Below, in pieces: positions 26,065 through 38,298 of a stretch of 64,000 nucleotides of DNA. The stretch is from Chiridota heheva. Its lineage: Eukaryota; Echinodermata; Holothuroidea; Apodida; Chiridotidae. The notes under the pieces were generated by a model that saw only the letters and a program-made list of their open reading frames with translations, was not told the DNA's origin and ran no database searches. Every line of letters begins with the position of its first letter. The first letter of the stretch is position 1. The position numbers and the translations under genes are program-made. Location: the NCBI GenBank assembly GCA_020152595.1, contig JAIGNY010002621.1, positions 2,345,001-2,409,000 of the forward strand. Reading direction: 5' to 3'.

Positions 26065-26511
26065 TTCGGGAGCAACCCAAAAAACTGGGTTCTTTGAAAT
26101 ACCCAAAAAAATTGGGTACTTTTATGTATTACGTCATCGCATAAGCCTACACATTTGACTAGTCCACACTAAACATATAAGGTTTCTAATTTTCCGCTCT
26201 GGATTGTCCAAAATTTCACCAGATATCCTGAACGTTTGGAGACGGATAGTAAATAGATATTCAAAACTGTTTGCGGCTGCTTTTTAAAATTCACCGTGGC
26301 ATTTTTTTTTAAATGAACAAAACAGACTGTCCATAATTTGCACAAAATTTCAGGACATTGAAATATTGGACAATCCGGAGCGAAAAATGAAAAACCCCAT
26401 ATGTTTAGCGTGGGCTGGTCAAATGTGTAGGCTCATGCGATGACGTAATACATCAAAGTACCCATTTTGGGGGCTATTTCAAAGTACCCAGTTTTTTGGG
26501 TTGCTCCCGAA
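26065..26511. mobile_element. 447-bp MITE with ~150-bp inverted ends
   Basis: The left end, TTCGGGAGCAACCCAAAAAA, and the next ~150 bp are mirrored at the right end (…TTTTTTGGGTTGCTCCCGAA). The mirrored part includes GGGTACTTTNATGTATTACG, TCATCGCAT, CCTACACATTTGAC and GGATTGTCCAA. Each end also folds on itself (ACCCAAAAAACTGGGT). There is no coding capacity, only a short AT-rich centre. Flanks ACTCTTTCA and ACTGTCTTA are only weakly alike, so the target duplication is uncertain and the superfamily is unassigned. Confidence 0.9.
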
Positions 26512-27423
26512 CTGTCTTAGTATATGTTATAGTTACGCACAATTTGATGAACAGAATAGTAAAATTTGGTCGGGAAATATTTATAATTAGTATAATGACA
26601 GGTGATAGGTGGCATTGCAGTCACTTTGTGTTGATGAAACATATCATTTAAAATGTGAAAGCTATGGTTAGCAATCCCGAATGTGCAAAATGCAACCACA
26701 ATATAGAAACTATTAGAAGCTGCGTTTCTGTAAATGTAGAGATCTTCCAAATTAAAAATCGTTGAGGTCCCCAGATTTGGGAATGTATTTGACGGATCTA
26801 AAGGCTGCTGTTTTTTGTAAAACATTCAACAAATGTTCATCCAGTGTCCTTAGACCACTTAATTTTTATTTCCGTGTATGGCTATATTATGTGACAGACG
26901 GATATTAAGCCTACACTTTTGTTAAACTTGATGTTTTGCTCTTTCGCTAAATACACCGTTTATGTTTTACTTTGTACAAGATAAAAGCCCAGAAGTGCAT
27001 AACACGATTACTGCAATTGCAAACCAAATAGACAACTTTTGATTAAACCAACAATGCAAAATCCAAAAATGTTACAATAAGCTTTTACTAAAATGATAAA
27101 AAGATACACTTAAACTATTTAAAAACACTTCAACTAAAAGACAAACTTCCAATCAAAAGACTCATGCATTAAATTTTTAAACTTTTCATTGATCTTTTTC
27201 AGTATCAATAGGTACTATTTGTGGACACATTTCACAAATGCAAATATTTAACTTTTTAGATAATGAAAATGATTGAAGGTATTGAACATTGGTTTTATTA
27301 CTTAGATTTACCTGACTGTATCTTCAATTCATGATAAAATCATACAAGTTTACAACAACACCTTTAAGTGCATAGATAAACGTTCCAATTTGTTATTTGT
27401 AGCTTCTGTTCATTCAAAACACA
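26512..27423. other. No gene recognised
   Basis: AT-rich. A 102-codon minus-strand ORF (26517-26825) shows no known motif and no splice context, and I treat it as chance. Confidence 0.45.
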
Positions 27424-27599
27424 CACTCTGAAAAAGGATTAGTCAAATATCTGACCATTGTTCTTGGTCAGCTCAAATTTGTTCCAATCTGACCACAGTG
27501 TATGTCAGATATCTCCCAGTCATATCGCTGACCAAGGGGCGTGGTCTGATAATATACGTATTTTCATTGGTAAACGTGAAATGACCTGGCAGTCCGACC

Positions 27600-27746
27600 A
27601 GTCCGCCATATTTCAAACCAGAGTACAGTTGTAAACTCGCGTGAATCGAATTCGAAATTAAAGCAGATTTATCGCAGTTAAGGAAGATTATGCTAAAAAA
27701 AACACTTTAGGAGTGGAATTTAGATACACTGAAGGAAAGTTTTCTG
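27600..27746 (+). promoter_or_regulatory. Exon-1-like segment with splice donor
   Basis: GTCCGCCATATTTC contains a YY1-like GCCAT. About 140 bp later TTTTCTG/GTGAGT is a very good splice donor. An AGGCCTA cluster follows (27840-28220). The next good acceptor in the direction of reading, TTGTTCTTTTTCCAAGCAAG, ends at 29670, 11 bases before the THAP ATG. This fits a non-coding exon 1 joined to the THAP exon. It is inferred from signals only. Confidence 0.4.
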
Positions 27747-28257
27747 GTGAGTGGAATTTGTTTGTTGAATTTATTCCCAGTTTCGTCAGCATTAATTCCC
27801 AGTACGCCTAGTGTTATTTTTCATGTTTAGGATTTTAATTTTACCACGTTAGGATACGTTAAGGCCTTTTTGTAAGTGTTTGTCTTTGAAACGCTTTTCT
27901 GTAAAGGTACTGGTGAACGCAGTAGCATTTAGGCCTATTTAGCACTCACTGGCATTGCAACTTTAATTAAGGCGACACTGACCCTATGAATTTGGACACT
28001 GTGCTGGGTTGACTAAGTGCTAGAAACACTTAGGAATTTAGCCACAGCTGTAGTAGGTTGTTATGCCATGTTAATCTAATAATTATTCTTGCAACATTAA
28101 CACTTTCTAGAAGATTCCCATAGGCCTAGGCCTAATGAAAAATAATTATAAAACAAATTTTAACCTGCACTTTGAGGGCATTTAAACAAAATTATTGTAG
28201 GCCTTTCACTAAGTTCAACAAATTTAAGTTTAAGTTGATGAAATGATATTTGGCTCA

Positions 28258-28790
28258 ATTCCAGAATACCCCGCAACTCTGTGGAGCCGGCTCCACGGTC
28301 AAAATGTTACGAAACAATATTGATAAATCCTTAAAGGAAACGCTATTCGTATATGCCAAATTGAACTATGGGTCGTTCTTAAATCACAAATTCCTGTGGT
28401 AAGCGTGGAGCCACTCCAGGATGCTTTCATGAAATTATGAAATAATTTCATCGCAAGCGTGGAGCCGCGGAGCCACTTCGGGGTAAATTCATCAGATTAT
28501 CTATGGGCCTTTGGATATATTTCCATTCAAAAATCTGTGGAGCCATACCAGGGAAAGTCTACTGGACTTAAAAAATATTCCCCAACATAATTTCTTCTCA
28601 TTCCGCAGAGCAGTGGAGCCAAAACAGGTATTATCGAGGAGACTGAATTGATTTTTCTTTAAACACTCCGTGTAGCCGAATCATGGTATCGAGGGGAATT
28701 GGATATGGATAGTTTATTATCATCTCTTTAAGATGTTTCATACAAATTATACTTCATGAAAGTCTACGGAGCCGGCTATAAATATTCTGC
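28258..28790 (+). repeat. Degenerate ~75-bp repeats marked by GTGGAGCC
   Basis: GTGGAGCC or a close variant occurs at about 28282 (as the palindrome GTGGAGCCGGCTCCAC), 28405, 28452, 28460, 28538, 28613, 28668 (GTGTAGCC) and 28766 (ACGGAGCC). Several are followed by NNNNCAGG and an AT-rich spacer, and the best-spaced copies lie about 75 bp apart. The sequence between is strongly diverged. It reads as an old tandem array or a row of binding sites in the candidate intron. Confidence 0.6.
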
Positions 28791-29681
28791 AAATACTTAG
28801 ATATGATTTGATTTTGAAAATTATGAGAGTACAATTTGTATTGATTAGTTAAATGCCACCAGCATCGTGGAAAGGGGTTCCGCGAAAAATAAATTTCACT
28901 GGTAGAACTAAGGTCGAAACATTGTTTTTTTTGTTGAGATCATGGGTTAAGATCATTGTGAGCAATTGGAACAATATTAAAAGGTAAACGATAACCTCTC
29001 AACTGTTCTTACATGAAATAATGATATTGACGTTTGTACGGGGATATTGACATTGCTAGGGTAGTATTGCATGTGGGAACTCTATAGCCCTAGGCCTACT
29101 ATAGACCTGTCACTTTACAGGTATTTTAGTACAAACTATTTTTCATACAACTTTCTTCAAGTGTGGGAACTGTGTATTGTTTTGTATTATCACAAGCATG
29201 GGCATGTCGTTTGTTGTTTATTTTAACGATAACAGTAGGCTGGGCAACAACTGTTGTCACGACACTGAGCGTAAGTCGGTAAACGGAAACATTTCATTTT
29301 GGTCCTAACGTTAGGCTACAGTAACTTCTCCTAGCACTGTTGCCCATTGCCAATTTTAGTTTTAGTTTCACATTTTGTCAATTTCAAAGTGGTTCTGCCA
29401 TGGGAGTCGGATCTTACGTTAATTTTGTTATTTTGATTATTTGATTTAAAAAAAAATATTACTTTTTCTGCAAAAAAAACCCATCGGTTGCGAGAAAATC
29501 GCAAAAAAAATGCATTTTTCGTCACCTTGATCGAAAAACCCATAATAAGGCTCAGAACGCAATGACGTCCTTTTGGAAACAACTGTATGTAAAACATGCA
29601 TCAATGCCACGTATAACGTGTGGCCGCCATTAAAATTTTACAACATCTATTTGTTCTTTTTCCAAGCAAGTATTAAATAAA

Positions 29682-29925
29682 ATGCCGCAGCGTTGTGTAA
29701 TTAGAAAATGCAGTGATACAAATTCTAAAAGTCGTTTATCAATGGCAAAGGGCAACAAAACGAGACAATTCTGGACATGATTTGTACACTTGACATGAAC
29801 CAAATTTTCGGGCCTTACGGGATACAGTCATATTCAGCTGATGCCAGAATATTACCCCTGTTCTGTTTGATTTAAACAGTAGCTTGACTGTATCGTCTCT
29901 GACATGAAAATTTGACTGTTCCGCG
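29682..29925 (+). pseudogene. Decayed THAP-domain exon
   Basis: An acceptor (pyrimidine tract plus CAAG, ending 29670) is followed by ATG at 29682 and MPQRCVIRKCSDTNSKSRLS. The start has the C-x4-C zinc pair of a THAP (C2CH) domain at residues 5 and 10. W31 and the following FVHLT...TKF sit where THAP proteins have their conserved Trp and Phe. Two in-frame TGA codons lie where arginine (CGA) would fit, after WT and after HLT. The frame then shifts, and a THAP-like tail (TPVLFDLNSSLTVSS) appears one frame over near 29860-29900. The zinc-binding His and a fourth ligand cannot be located. THAP domains bind DNA in transposases and in domesticated nuclear factors. Here the copy is dead, and its place inside a TIR-flanked segment argues for a transposase origin. 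Confidence 0.65.
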
Positions 29926-29942
29926 AGTAATAAAAAATCAAA

Positions 29943-30015
29943 GGAATGGTGTAGCGGTTATCATACATGTCTACAGACCACGAGGCCATGAATTCAAGCC
30001 TGGGTTGGGTAGGCA
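29943..30015 (+). repeat. tRNA-derived SINE head (plus strand)
   Basis: TGGTGTAGCGGTTATC matches a pol III A box, and GGCCATGAATTCAAGCC a weakened B box at the right spacing. The acceptor and anticodon stems do not pair, so this is a SINE remnant rather than a tRNA gene. It lies directly after the THAP relic. Confidence 0.65.
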
Positions 30016-30241
30016 CGCCAGCGTGCACCACAACTAATTATCAAAGGCCGTGGACATTGACTTGGGTGTCGATGTTATGTCTGTCCGTACGACGTACAGT
30101 ACCTGTGTTCTCGTCCGGGTCGTATTAAGCGTTTCGTGATAGCATTGTTACTATCATAACCGAATACGCAGGCGACGACCCCGTCATTGTAATTGTGTGT
30201 TCACTCGTCGTCGTCGAACAAAGGAAAAATAAGCATAAGAC

Positions 30242-30312
30242 TCAGTGAGCTTCGAACTCATAACCTTTCCCTCAAAATACGAAGCCTTTACCGACTGGGC
30301 TACTAAATCAGT
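30242..30312 (-). repeat. tRNA-derived SINE head (minus strand)
   Basis: Read on the minus strand, TAGCCCAGTCGGTAAAGGC is a perfect A box (TRGCNNAGTNGG type) and GAGTTCGAAGCTC a perfect B box with a TGAG/CTCA T-stem. The acceptor stem does not close and the anticodon stem is poor, so it is not a functional tRNA. It faces the plus-strand head at 29943 tail to tail, with about 225 bp between them. Confidence 0.7.
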
Positions 30313-30626
30313 TGAAAGTTTCTATGAGTCTTGAGGGTGAATTTTGCAGGTGTGGTGATGTTGTAAGCCTCAGGATCAATGGCTTTAGTCAATAAACCCA
30401 TGCCTGTTCTTTTTTCGACTGGCTTGTTCATATAATTTGTGAAAAGAGCACACAAGTTGGTTGAAAGTTCTTAAGAAGCAGGAAAAGATGGGGTACCATT
30501 TAGATATAAATCATAAATCCTCTGCAAGTCTGCATGGCTTGAAATGGCCTGAATGGCATACATGCTTGTCCACCATCAAAAGCTAGGAGGATATACTGTA
30601 TGTGGCATGGGAATTGTAAAAAAATT

Positions 30627-30943
<317 letters not shown>

Positions 30944-32196
30944 TAAACTGAAGGAATTACATGTATTTAAAAAGACTGAAGGAATTACACAAAGATTTTG
31001 CGGACAGGGGACTGTTTCCATACAGTGAAAAAAGCTCCAAAACTTTATGCTGTTTTCAACATTAACAAAAACTGATGTGCTAAGATTTTAAAGCTATTTT
31101 AATCAGTATATAAATTGCTATGCATCCATAGACCATAAAGATCTTTTAATGTTGTAGTCTTAATATGCAAATTTGTATGTAAGGTTGTATGTACAGTATG
31201 ACCAGGGAGATCCACATTAAGTAAGTCCATTGGTTTTATCCTCTGCCATGCATGGCTCTATCAGTCTATCAGTCATTTGAAACAATTTTAATTTTTATGA
31301 CAGTCAAATTGTGTCATGCGTAAAAAATCAATTCAAAACATTTATTATGTGTTATTTCAGAACCAAAAGTGTTAGCTTGGAAATTATAAAAAATGAACTG
31401 CTGAAAATGTTTATGTTCGTATAAACACATAGAAATTGTTATGTGCATGTCAAGGCAGTTTTCTTTTTTAAGGGTACAATTTCACAGAAAATGAAGTCTT
31501 TCTTAGAATGTGATGTCAATTGCAGAAAAACTTAATGTCTTTTTAGAAAATACTGATTAGTTTGATACGTTATCAAAAGAAAGTATAGCACTTGCTCGCG
31601 TTTGGCCTGAAGAGATATGACAGTTTTACAACAGACAATTTTATACATGAGAGTAGCCTAACTTATAATTTGAATAATTTTGTTGTTGTGTGAACATCTC
31701 AACATGTAGAGGCAAAATAAGAAAACTTCTGAAGTCTATTAAATTTAATGAAATACCAATATGTTTTAACTTGAGGCCCAGTGTATTGCAACCATTTATG
31801 TTTGTACAGGACTTTTTACTGCATTTTAAAGATAGTTTCACAAGGCTTCATCAACAAATCTTAAGTTAAGTTGGAATAGAAACTTTGTTTCGATGTTTGA
31901 ATCATAGTTTATGGCTAATTGGACATAGTTAATAATTATCACCATAATATTAATATAAAAGTTACTAATCATTTCCGATGCTGACAATTTGACATGCTTA
32001 TGTGCCTTGAATTTCAGGTTCAATGGAGTTCAACTCAGTAATATTTTCTTTTCTCTGTTATCTCTATTAGACAGAAAAGCATTATTGTATCATTACTGAT
32101 TACCCAAGAATGTTACGAAATTAAACAATTCCAAACTGAAACATTGTGTTGTTACTGTGTGTTTTTTTTTTTTTTTTTGTAAAGCAGGATTTTAAT

Positions 32197-32482
32197 TTGA
32201 CCAAGGATTTAGTCTACTAGAGCCATTTTTGTAGTCAATTTGACCACAAGCTGCTGTGGTCAAGAGATTGACCTAGTGTTAATGGTCAAATTTGACCAAG
32301 TGAGGAGTGAATTATGCACCGACCCATATGTGGTCAATTTGACCAATTTGGCTTGGTCAAAAAATATTGACCACGCTAACTTGGTCAAATTGACCACATG
32401 TGGGACGGTGCATAATTCATTACTCACTTGGTCAAATTTCGACCATATTGTGGTCAAATTTGACCATTCTTTTTTTAGAGTG
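32197..32482. repeat. Palindromic TTGACCA-rich subterminal block
   Basis: The part from 32284 to about 32455 is a large imperfect palindrome. TGGTCAAATTTGACCAAGTG and the GTGCATAATTCA-type segment near 32308 are mirrored about a centre near 32365. It therefore gives similar reading frames on both strands, neither of which is a gene. The right side ends in TTCTTTTTTTAGAGTG. It is either the right arm of the 5-kb candidate or a MITE that lost its left tip. Confidence 0.8.
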
Positions 32483-32991
32483 CACACGAGGTACAGAAAC
32501 TGAAATATGTATAACAACCAGCCGCGTAAAACAAATTTACATATTGCATCTATGACACGGTAATGCTGGTTTTCATTCATAAAATTGATATATTTCTCTC
32601 ACAAAATGTCACACATGAGCTAAGGGTACATGGATTCTGAAGTAAATTTACAAAATGAAATACCTAATATGACAATTTTTGATACTCAATGAAACCATGA
32701 TTTTTTTCATTTTATTTTTGCATTGCGCTCGTTGTTTGTTACCTAATATTTGCTGGTGATTGGATTATTTCCTGGTATACACCGTGTGTACATGGCGTAC
32801 ATACTCTATTAAAGTTTAGATCTTTTCAAACCGATTTTAAGCGAACGTGATTACTCCATAACTTCGACCAATCATTCGTTGGGGAGAATTTCCTCTTTGT
32901 TTTTTCAATCAATAACTGCAGTTGCTGGAGGAAAAATTACACAAAAACTACAATGCACGCGTATGTTACCTTCATGTCTAACACACGTATA

Positions 32992-33408
32992 TGGCCATGC
33001 GGGTCATAACGTCTCCTAATATTACGCTTAAGAAAAATCAATTCTTGCGTCGTAACAATTCCATTTCATACGTCTAAAACGGGTCTGGGTCGTTAATTGG
33101 CTGTTTGCTTTAGGCGTGCGAATAGATATAATTTTACGCGTGAAAATTAATTTTCTAATTTCGCGATTAAAGAAAACAGCCAATCAGCGACCCGTTTTAG
33201 ACGTATGCAACGGAATTGTTACGACGTAAGAAATGATTGTTACGACGTAAGAATTGATTTTTCTTCCGTCTAAAGGAAACAGTCAATTAGCAACCCGTTT
33301 TAGACGTATAATATGGAATTGTTACGACGTAAGAAGTGATTGTTACGACGTAAGGATTGATTTGTTTCTTTGGCGTAACATTAGGAGACGTTATGACCCG
33401 CATGGCCA
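32992..33408. mobile_element. ~417-bp MITE with TTACGACGTAA units
   Basis: The left end, TGGCCATGCGGGTCATAACG, continues TCTCCTAATATTACGC and is mirrored at the right (…GGAGACGTTATGACCCGCATGGCCA). Inside, the block with GTTACGACGTAAG and CCCGTTTTAGACGTAT occurs twice in tandem (about 33190-33345), and a mirrored form lies on the left, so TTACG(A/T)CGTAA recurs about five times. No coding capacity. ACACGTAT lies near both ends (one copy is five bases off), so the exact boundary is uncertain. Confidence 0.88.
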
Positions 33409-36400
33409 ACCATACACGTATGGTTAGAGCGTTTTAAAATATTTTTCCATACGCTTGGTGTGTATTGTCCAGACGGTCAAGAATCCCCTAGTATTTGATT
33501 GGTCAATACGATTTTCCCAGTATACGATTGGCCCTTTATAGACACGTGAATTTCGGCCATGTGACATCATTTAAATTACTTTTTCGGAAAACGCTGATTA
33601 AGATGTATAGTCAGGTCTATACACTCTTCATTTGTACACGAGTAAATATATTGAAGACAAAAATATGATGCTATGCGCTTCCGAATAAGCATTGCACTTT
33701 GGTTCGTTCAAAAGAATTTGTTTTGCTTTTTCTGTTTTAATTTAGTCTTATTAGCTATAAGATTAAAATCTTGTATTCCTGTATTCATACTATTAGCCCT
33801 ATAATAGATATTCGAATGTGTAACTGCATTTCTTGACTTTTGCGAGACGAATATGTATTCAGCCGCACAAGATATATTCAATCACAGGTAGTTTGTATAT
33901 AAACTATAGAGGATTTCAAATTTGAACTATGGTATTTGCCCTTTTCTGAGGTTTCCCGTGAACATTATTCCGCAATTTAGGAACAATCTGGTTCATAATG
34001 AGCGTCCAACATTTCTTCTAATCGATAATATAATACTATTTCTTCTAATCAGTAATAAATGATATATGGTGAAGTTATATTGAAGATACAGTTGTGTCTG
34101 TTGCAATTATAAGAAGATTGAGATTATTTTAAATCCTGTACGGTTCTTTTTTCAGTACATTAATTAGTACTATTTGAGAAGCATTAAGCTGTTAAGACAA
34201 ACTAGACTCATATGATAAGTTCAGCGATCAAGCAGGTCCATTTTATACAAAAGAGGGCATTTAAAGAAAATAAATGGTAAATACGGCATAAGCACAACTT
34301 TTTTATTGCGGATTTGAAAGAAATTGGGAATGTGATTACATACTCAGATACTTGTGATTTGTCTTTGCGGAGCAAAAGTACTCAAATTTACATAACCTTT
34401 TACAAGATTTTCATAATATTTCTTAGACATTTCTTTGAAAACTTCAGTGGAATATGTGTTCTGGAATTGCATAAATCCATTATCATATTGTTATTGCATA
34501 ACAACAAAAAACATCCATTACATGCATAGCTCAAGAGTCAACACCTGTACATGCTCTACCGTATTTCCGTACTGTTTAAATGCTCCATCAAAATGTCACC
34601 CTGTTGAAATTCATGGAACCTACCCCATCACCATGTAAGACAAAATATTACCAAAAAACACCTTTTTTGATCCATTTAAGGAAACGAATACAACCCAAGT
34701 AACGATATGAGTATATGTAACCCTCCGGATTTAAGCAAAGAACTTTTTATTTGTGTTTTGCTTTAAAGAAGCTTCTTTTACAAGACTTTTTTTTTTTGCA
34801 CGCCGTATTCAATTATGTAGGTTGGCACACGTTTATTGTTCTTTAACTGTTCGAAAAGAAGTTAACTTTATTAGATTTGTGTGTGTTTATGTTTGGTCCT
34901 TTATTTTTTGGTTCACATATATGCAACGGAATTGAAGAATCCGTAGCACTAACTTCACTTAGTACCCAACTGAATAGATGATTCAGATTACATCTTGGCA
35001 GTTGTAAAGAACAGCAAGTGTACAATGTGACTTCTACATCGAATTTGATAATAACAATGTTGACTTTCTCCCTGATCACTGTACATGTCAAATTATTCAG
35101 TAACATTCAGAAAAGTAAGAAAATCATGCAATAAACTATACATGAGCAATCTATTCAAGTAACTAGGTTACTGTGAGATAAAATCATAATTTGAATTGAG
35201 GCGCATTGCTCTATCGCGTAGACTAACAATTGTTGAAGTATTCGGTATGATGGAATATTGATAAATACACATCATCGTCCCAATGAGAGTTTAACTTTGC
35301 AATCATAAACGTATGACTAACGTAATGTAACAGTATACTGAACAACCGAGGTGCATTGCTTTATCACTAGAACATTGACAATTTTGAGACATTTATTTAG
35401 GTAAAGAAAGGATACTCAGGTATACATTCACTTAAGCCAAGTTGTCATTCATGTTTTTACGCAAACAGTATCTCCATTTCACTTAATTTACACGGAAAAA
35501 ATCTCATTGAATGTAAGCTTAGGAAAGCTAACATTCAATGAGCCCTCTTCGTGGTTATTTCGGGAAAGTCATATTTCAATCACATTGCAAAATAAAGAGT
35601 AAATTCTAAGTTTTGCTATGCGACTGATGGTAAAGGTTATTCTCAATCATTGATAACTACACGAAAGTTATTTGACTTGCAAGTTCAGCTGAACACGAAA
35701 AACAGCTAGAGGGTGCAAAATATTTTATTCAAAAAAATACATATGTACAGCTGGCGATTGCCATAATAAAGTACAGCAAAACCAATACTCATAAATTTGG
35801 CAAAGTATCTCAAGATATTTTCTGTGTGTTCATTAGCACTATGCCTTTAGTTTCGTGGTATAACCAGGGGTGTAACTCTTAATTTCCCTGGTATATGGTG
35901 ACAGCCTTTATGTATAATGTAGTTACCAGTTTCACTGCCTTAATTATTTTGAGCATTGAAAGTTATTCACTTTCAAAGTTTCCAATAAAAACAACAATCT
36001 TGGCTCAGCGAAATACGTGAGAAAACAAAAAATCAAATATGTATAGGTCTACATTCATGTTTGTAAGTTCCAATGTAATAATGAGTCCTTGTTAACATTC
36101 AAAATTCAGTGATCTAATCTGGCATGGAAAATCAACAGAACTTCATAGAAAAGTGCTTAGGCATGAAGTGGACACATCATGTAAACACACCTAATGTGTA
36201 TTCTATAATGTATACCTTAGAAACTTATTTTTAGAAAGACTTATAGGTAAACATACCTCAAATATAAATATTTCCTGAGCAAACTTGCACTTTTATCAAA
36301 ACACAGAAGACGAACTTATTTTTCTTTCAGTCAACTTTAGGTCAGCGAACAAATAGAAATAAATCAGCCCTGAAAATACTTTTCTGTGAAAAAAGCTAAT

Positions 36401-38298
36401 TTTTCAAATGGTTGGTCCACAGCAAAGTGACGACAATCATACTTTTGCATATGGGCGGGCGGCTACAAAACGTGTATTCAACAAATATAATTTCACAGAT
36501 CAAAATCGTTTCCACTTACAAAAATACAAATCACTATTTTTTAGCGCAGCTGATCCCAATTGAATGAATGTAATGGCGGATATTATCAATTACATTTAGG
36601 ATTCCCTCCAAAAATTAGAACAAGTTAATTACACAATATACAAATGTGCTAAGAAAAGAGTTCAAAAACAAATCCACGTGTAACCAAACGGTTTTCACTT
36701 TTCACATACAAAAACCAATCAGACCTGAATGAACATCACATAAACATAACCTCTTGTCTGAAATCAAACAGTTTTTTTTTTGTCGTGATATCCCACTTTT
36801 CACAAAATAAAACACTGTAATCAATTAATACACATTCACCCACTGAAACTAAAAGATAAGTGTTGACAAGCGTTATTCTCCTGGCGCCAATATTGCACGA
36901 CGACTGGTGTACTCGTTCTCTCGTAAAACATGGCAAGTATTTTTTAAAGTGATGGCGTTGTTATCAAAATACATTTACGGCTATTTGGTATTCAGAAAAA
37001 GGAAGATACACACTCAGTGAGAACGATAGATAATGTGACATCGGATATATCTGGATGTTGTCGAGTGCTAACTTGATCAATTGAGAAAGGTGTATAGTTT
37101 GGCTCAAATAGGCTGCTCAAAAGCGAGGTTGAGAAGTTATGATATAACATGATATAAATGATCTTCGATGTATTCAAGTGACAAAAACAACAACAATTGA
37201 ATTACAGTCACAGTTATAAGAATTTGATATTTTATGTGTGCATTAAAAACCAAACAAAAACTGACTACGAAAGAACATGTAAGGTCACCAACGCTATAGG
37301 CTACTTATCTCACTGCTATGTCGCAAAGTGTATATAGGAATGACCTTTTCGTGACCAACTTGTAAAAACTCTCCGACCTATTTCATTCTTGGCCAGTTGA
37401 CGCTTGAAAAAAAATCAGTGCGAAAATGTTTTTCTCCTTGCATACGAGATGGAATATCTCGTCTAATTACCTTATCCATTTCGCGTCATGACTTGTATGC
37501 GGATACTCACTTAATTCGTTCTCACTCGTTGGATTTTATTCTTTCCTATGTTAAGCACCACGATATAAACATGCCTGTGAAATCAACCTGGTTATCCACT
37601 GAAAGTTGTTCATCAAAATTCCCACTCTTTTTCAAGACGTCGTTTCAGATTAGTTGCGCAAAGCAATGCGCTTACATCTGTACATCAGGGTCAGTACAGT
37701 GGAAAGCTGAAATTTGAGGAGGTTTTTCTCATGTGACCTCTGATGCTTTCATGTTTTTCGCATTTCGATCATACTTCATTTTGAACAAAATTGCTAGTAC
37801 CTTTGTAACTATCACAATCAATTTTCTATAAATTTTTACTTTATGCTTTGCAGGAGTAATCTTATGCCACAATAGTACCGTTTGACAATATACACGCGTA
37901 TGAAAGTTGGTTTTTAATAGTACACGTGATAGAAAAACATCGTTTTGAGCGTAAAAGAGATTATTTCTTCATTGATCCCTGTGTTTAATTCCATTGCTTT
38001 GGACAAAAAATATACTCACACAATATGAAAACAGGCATTGCAAAAAGAAAAATGTTAAATTTCTGAGAAAATATTAGTTGTTGAACTCATGAAACATTGT
38101 AGCATCACGTTTGATATATGCGGACGCATGAAAAATTGTGGCATCAACTATAGAGATAAGTTAGAATTGTGCCTTTATCTTCTGTCTTTTCATGTATAGT
38201 GTATCATCATTAATGCTGCATTTTGTATGTCGCTTTTTTCATACTTGTGTTACTGTTGTGGTTTTAAAAACTTGATCAATAATTCAATTGCAAAGGGC
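33409..38298. other. No gene recognised
   Basis: Mostly unique-looking AT-rich sequence. ORFs stay below 107 codons and carry no known motif (for example 34314-34529, 36736-36936 minus, 37397-37717). A perfect 12-bp-arm hairpin lies at 35503-35542 (CTCATTGAATGT…ACATTCAATGAG with a further partial AAGCTT/AAGCT pairing inside). It is short for a miRNA precursor. Confidence 0.45.

Noticed and set aside
26517..26825. 102-codon minus-strand ORF next to the MITE
   Set aside because: No domain, no start context or splice signal of note, and the composition follows the local AT-rich sequence.
30242..30312. Functional tRNA gene on the minus strand
   Set aside because: The A and B boxes are perfect, but the acceptor stem does not pair and the anticodon stem is weak, so it is a SINE head.
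35503..35542. miRNA precursor
   Set aside because: The hairpin is only 40 bases long with 12-bp outer arms, too short for a typical animal pre-miRNA.
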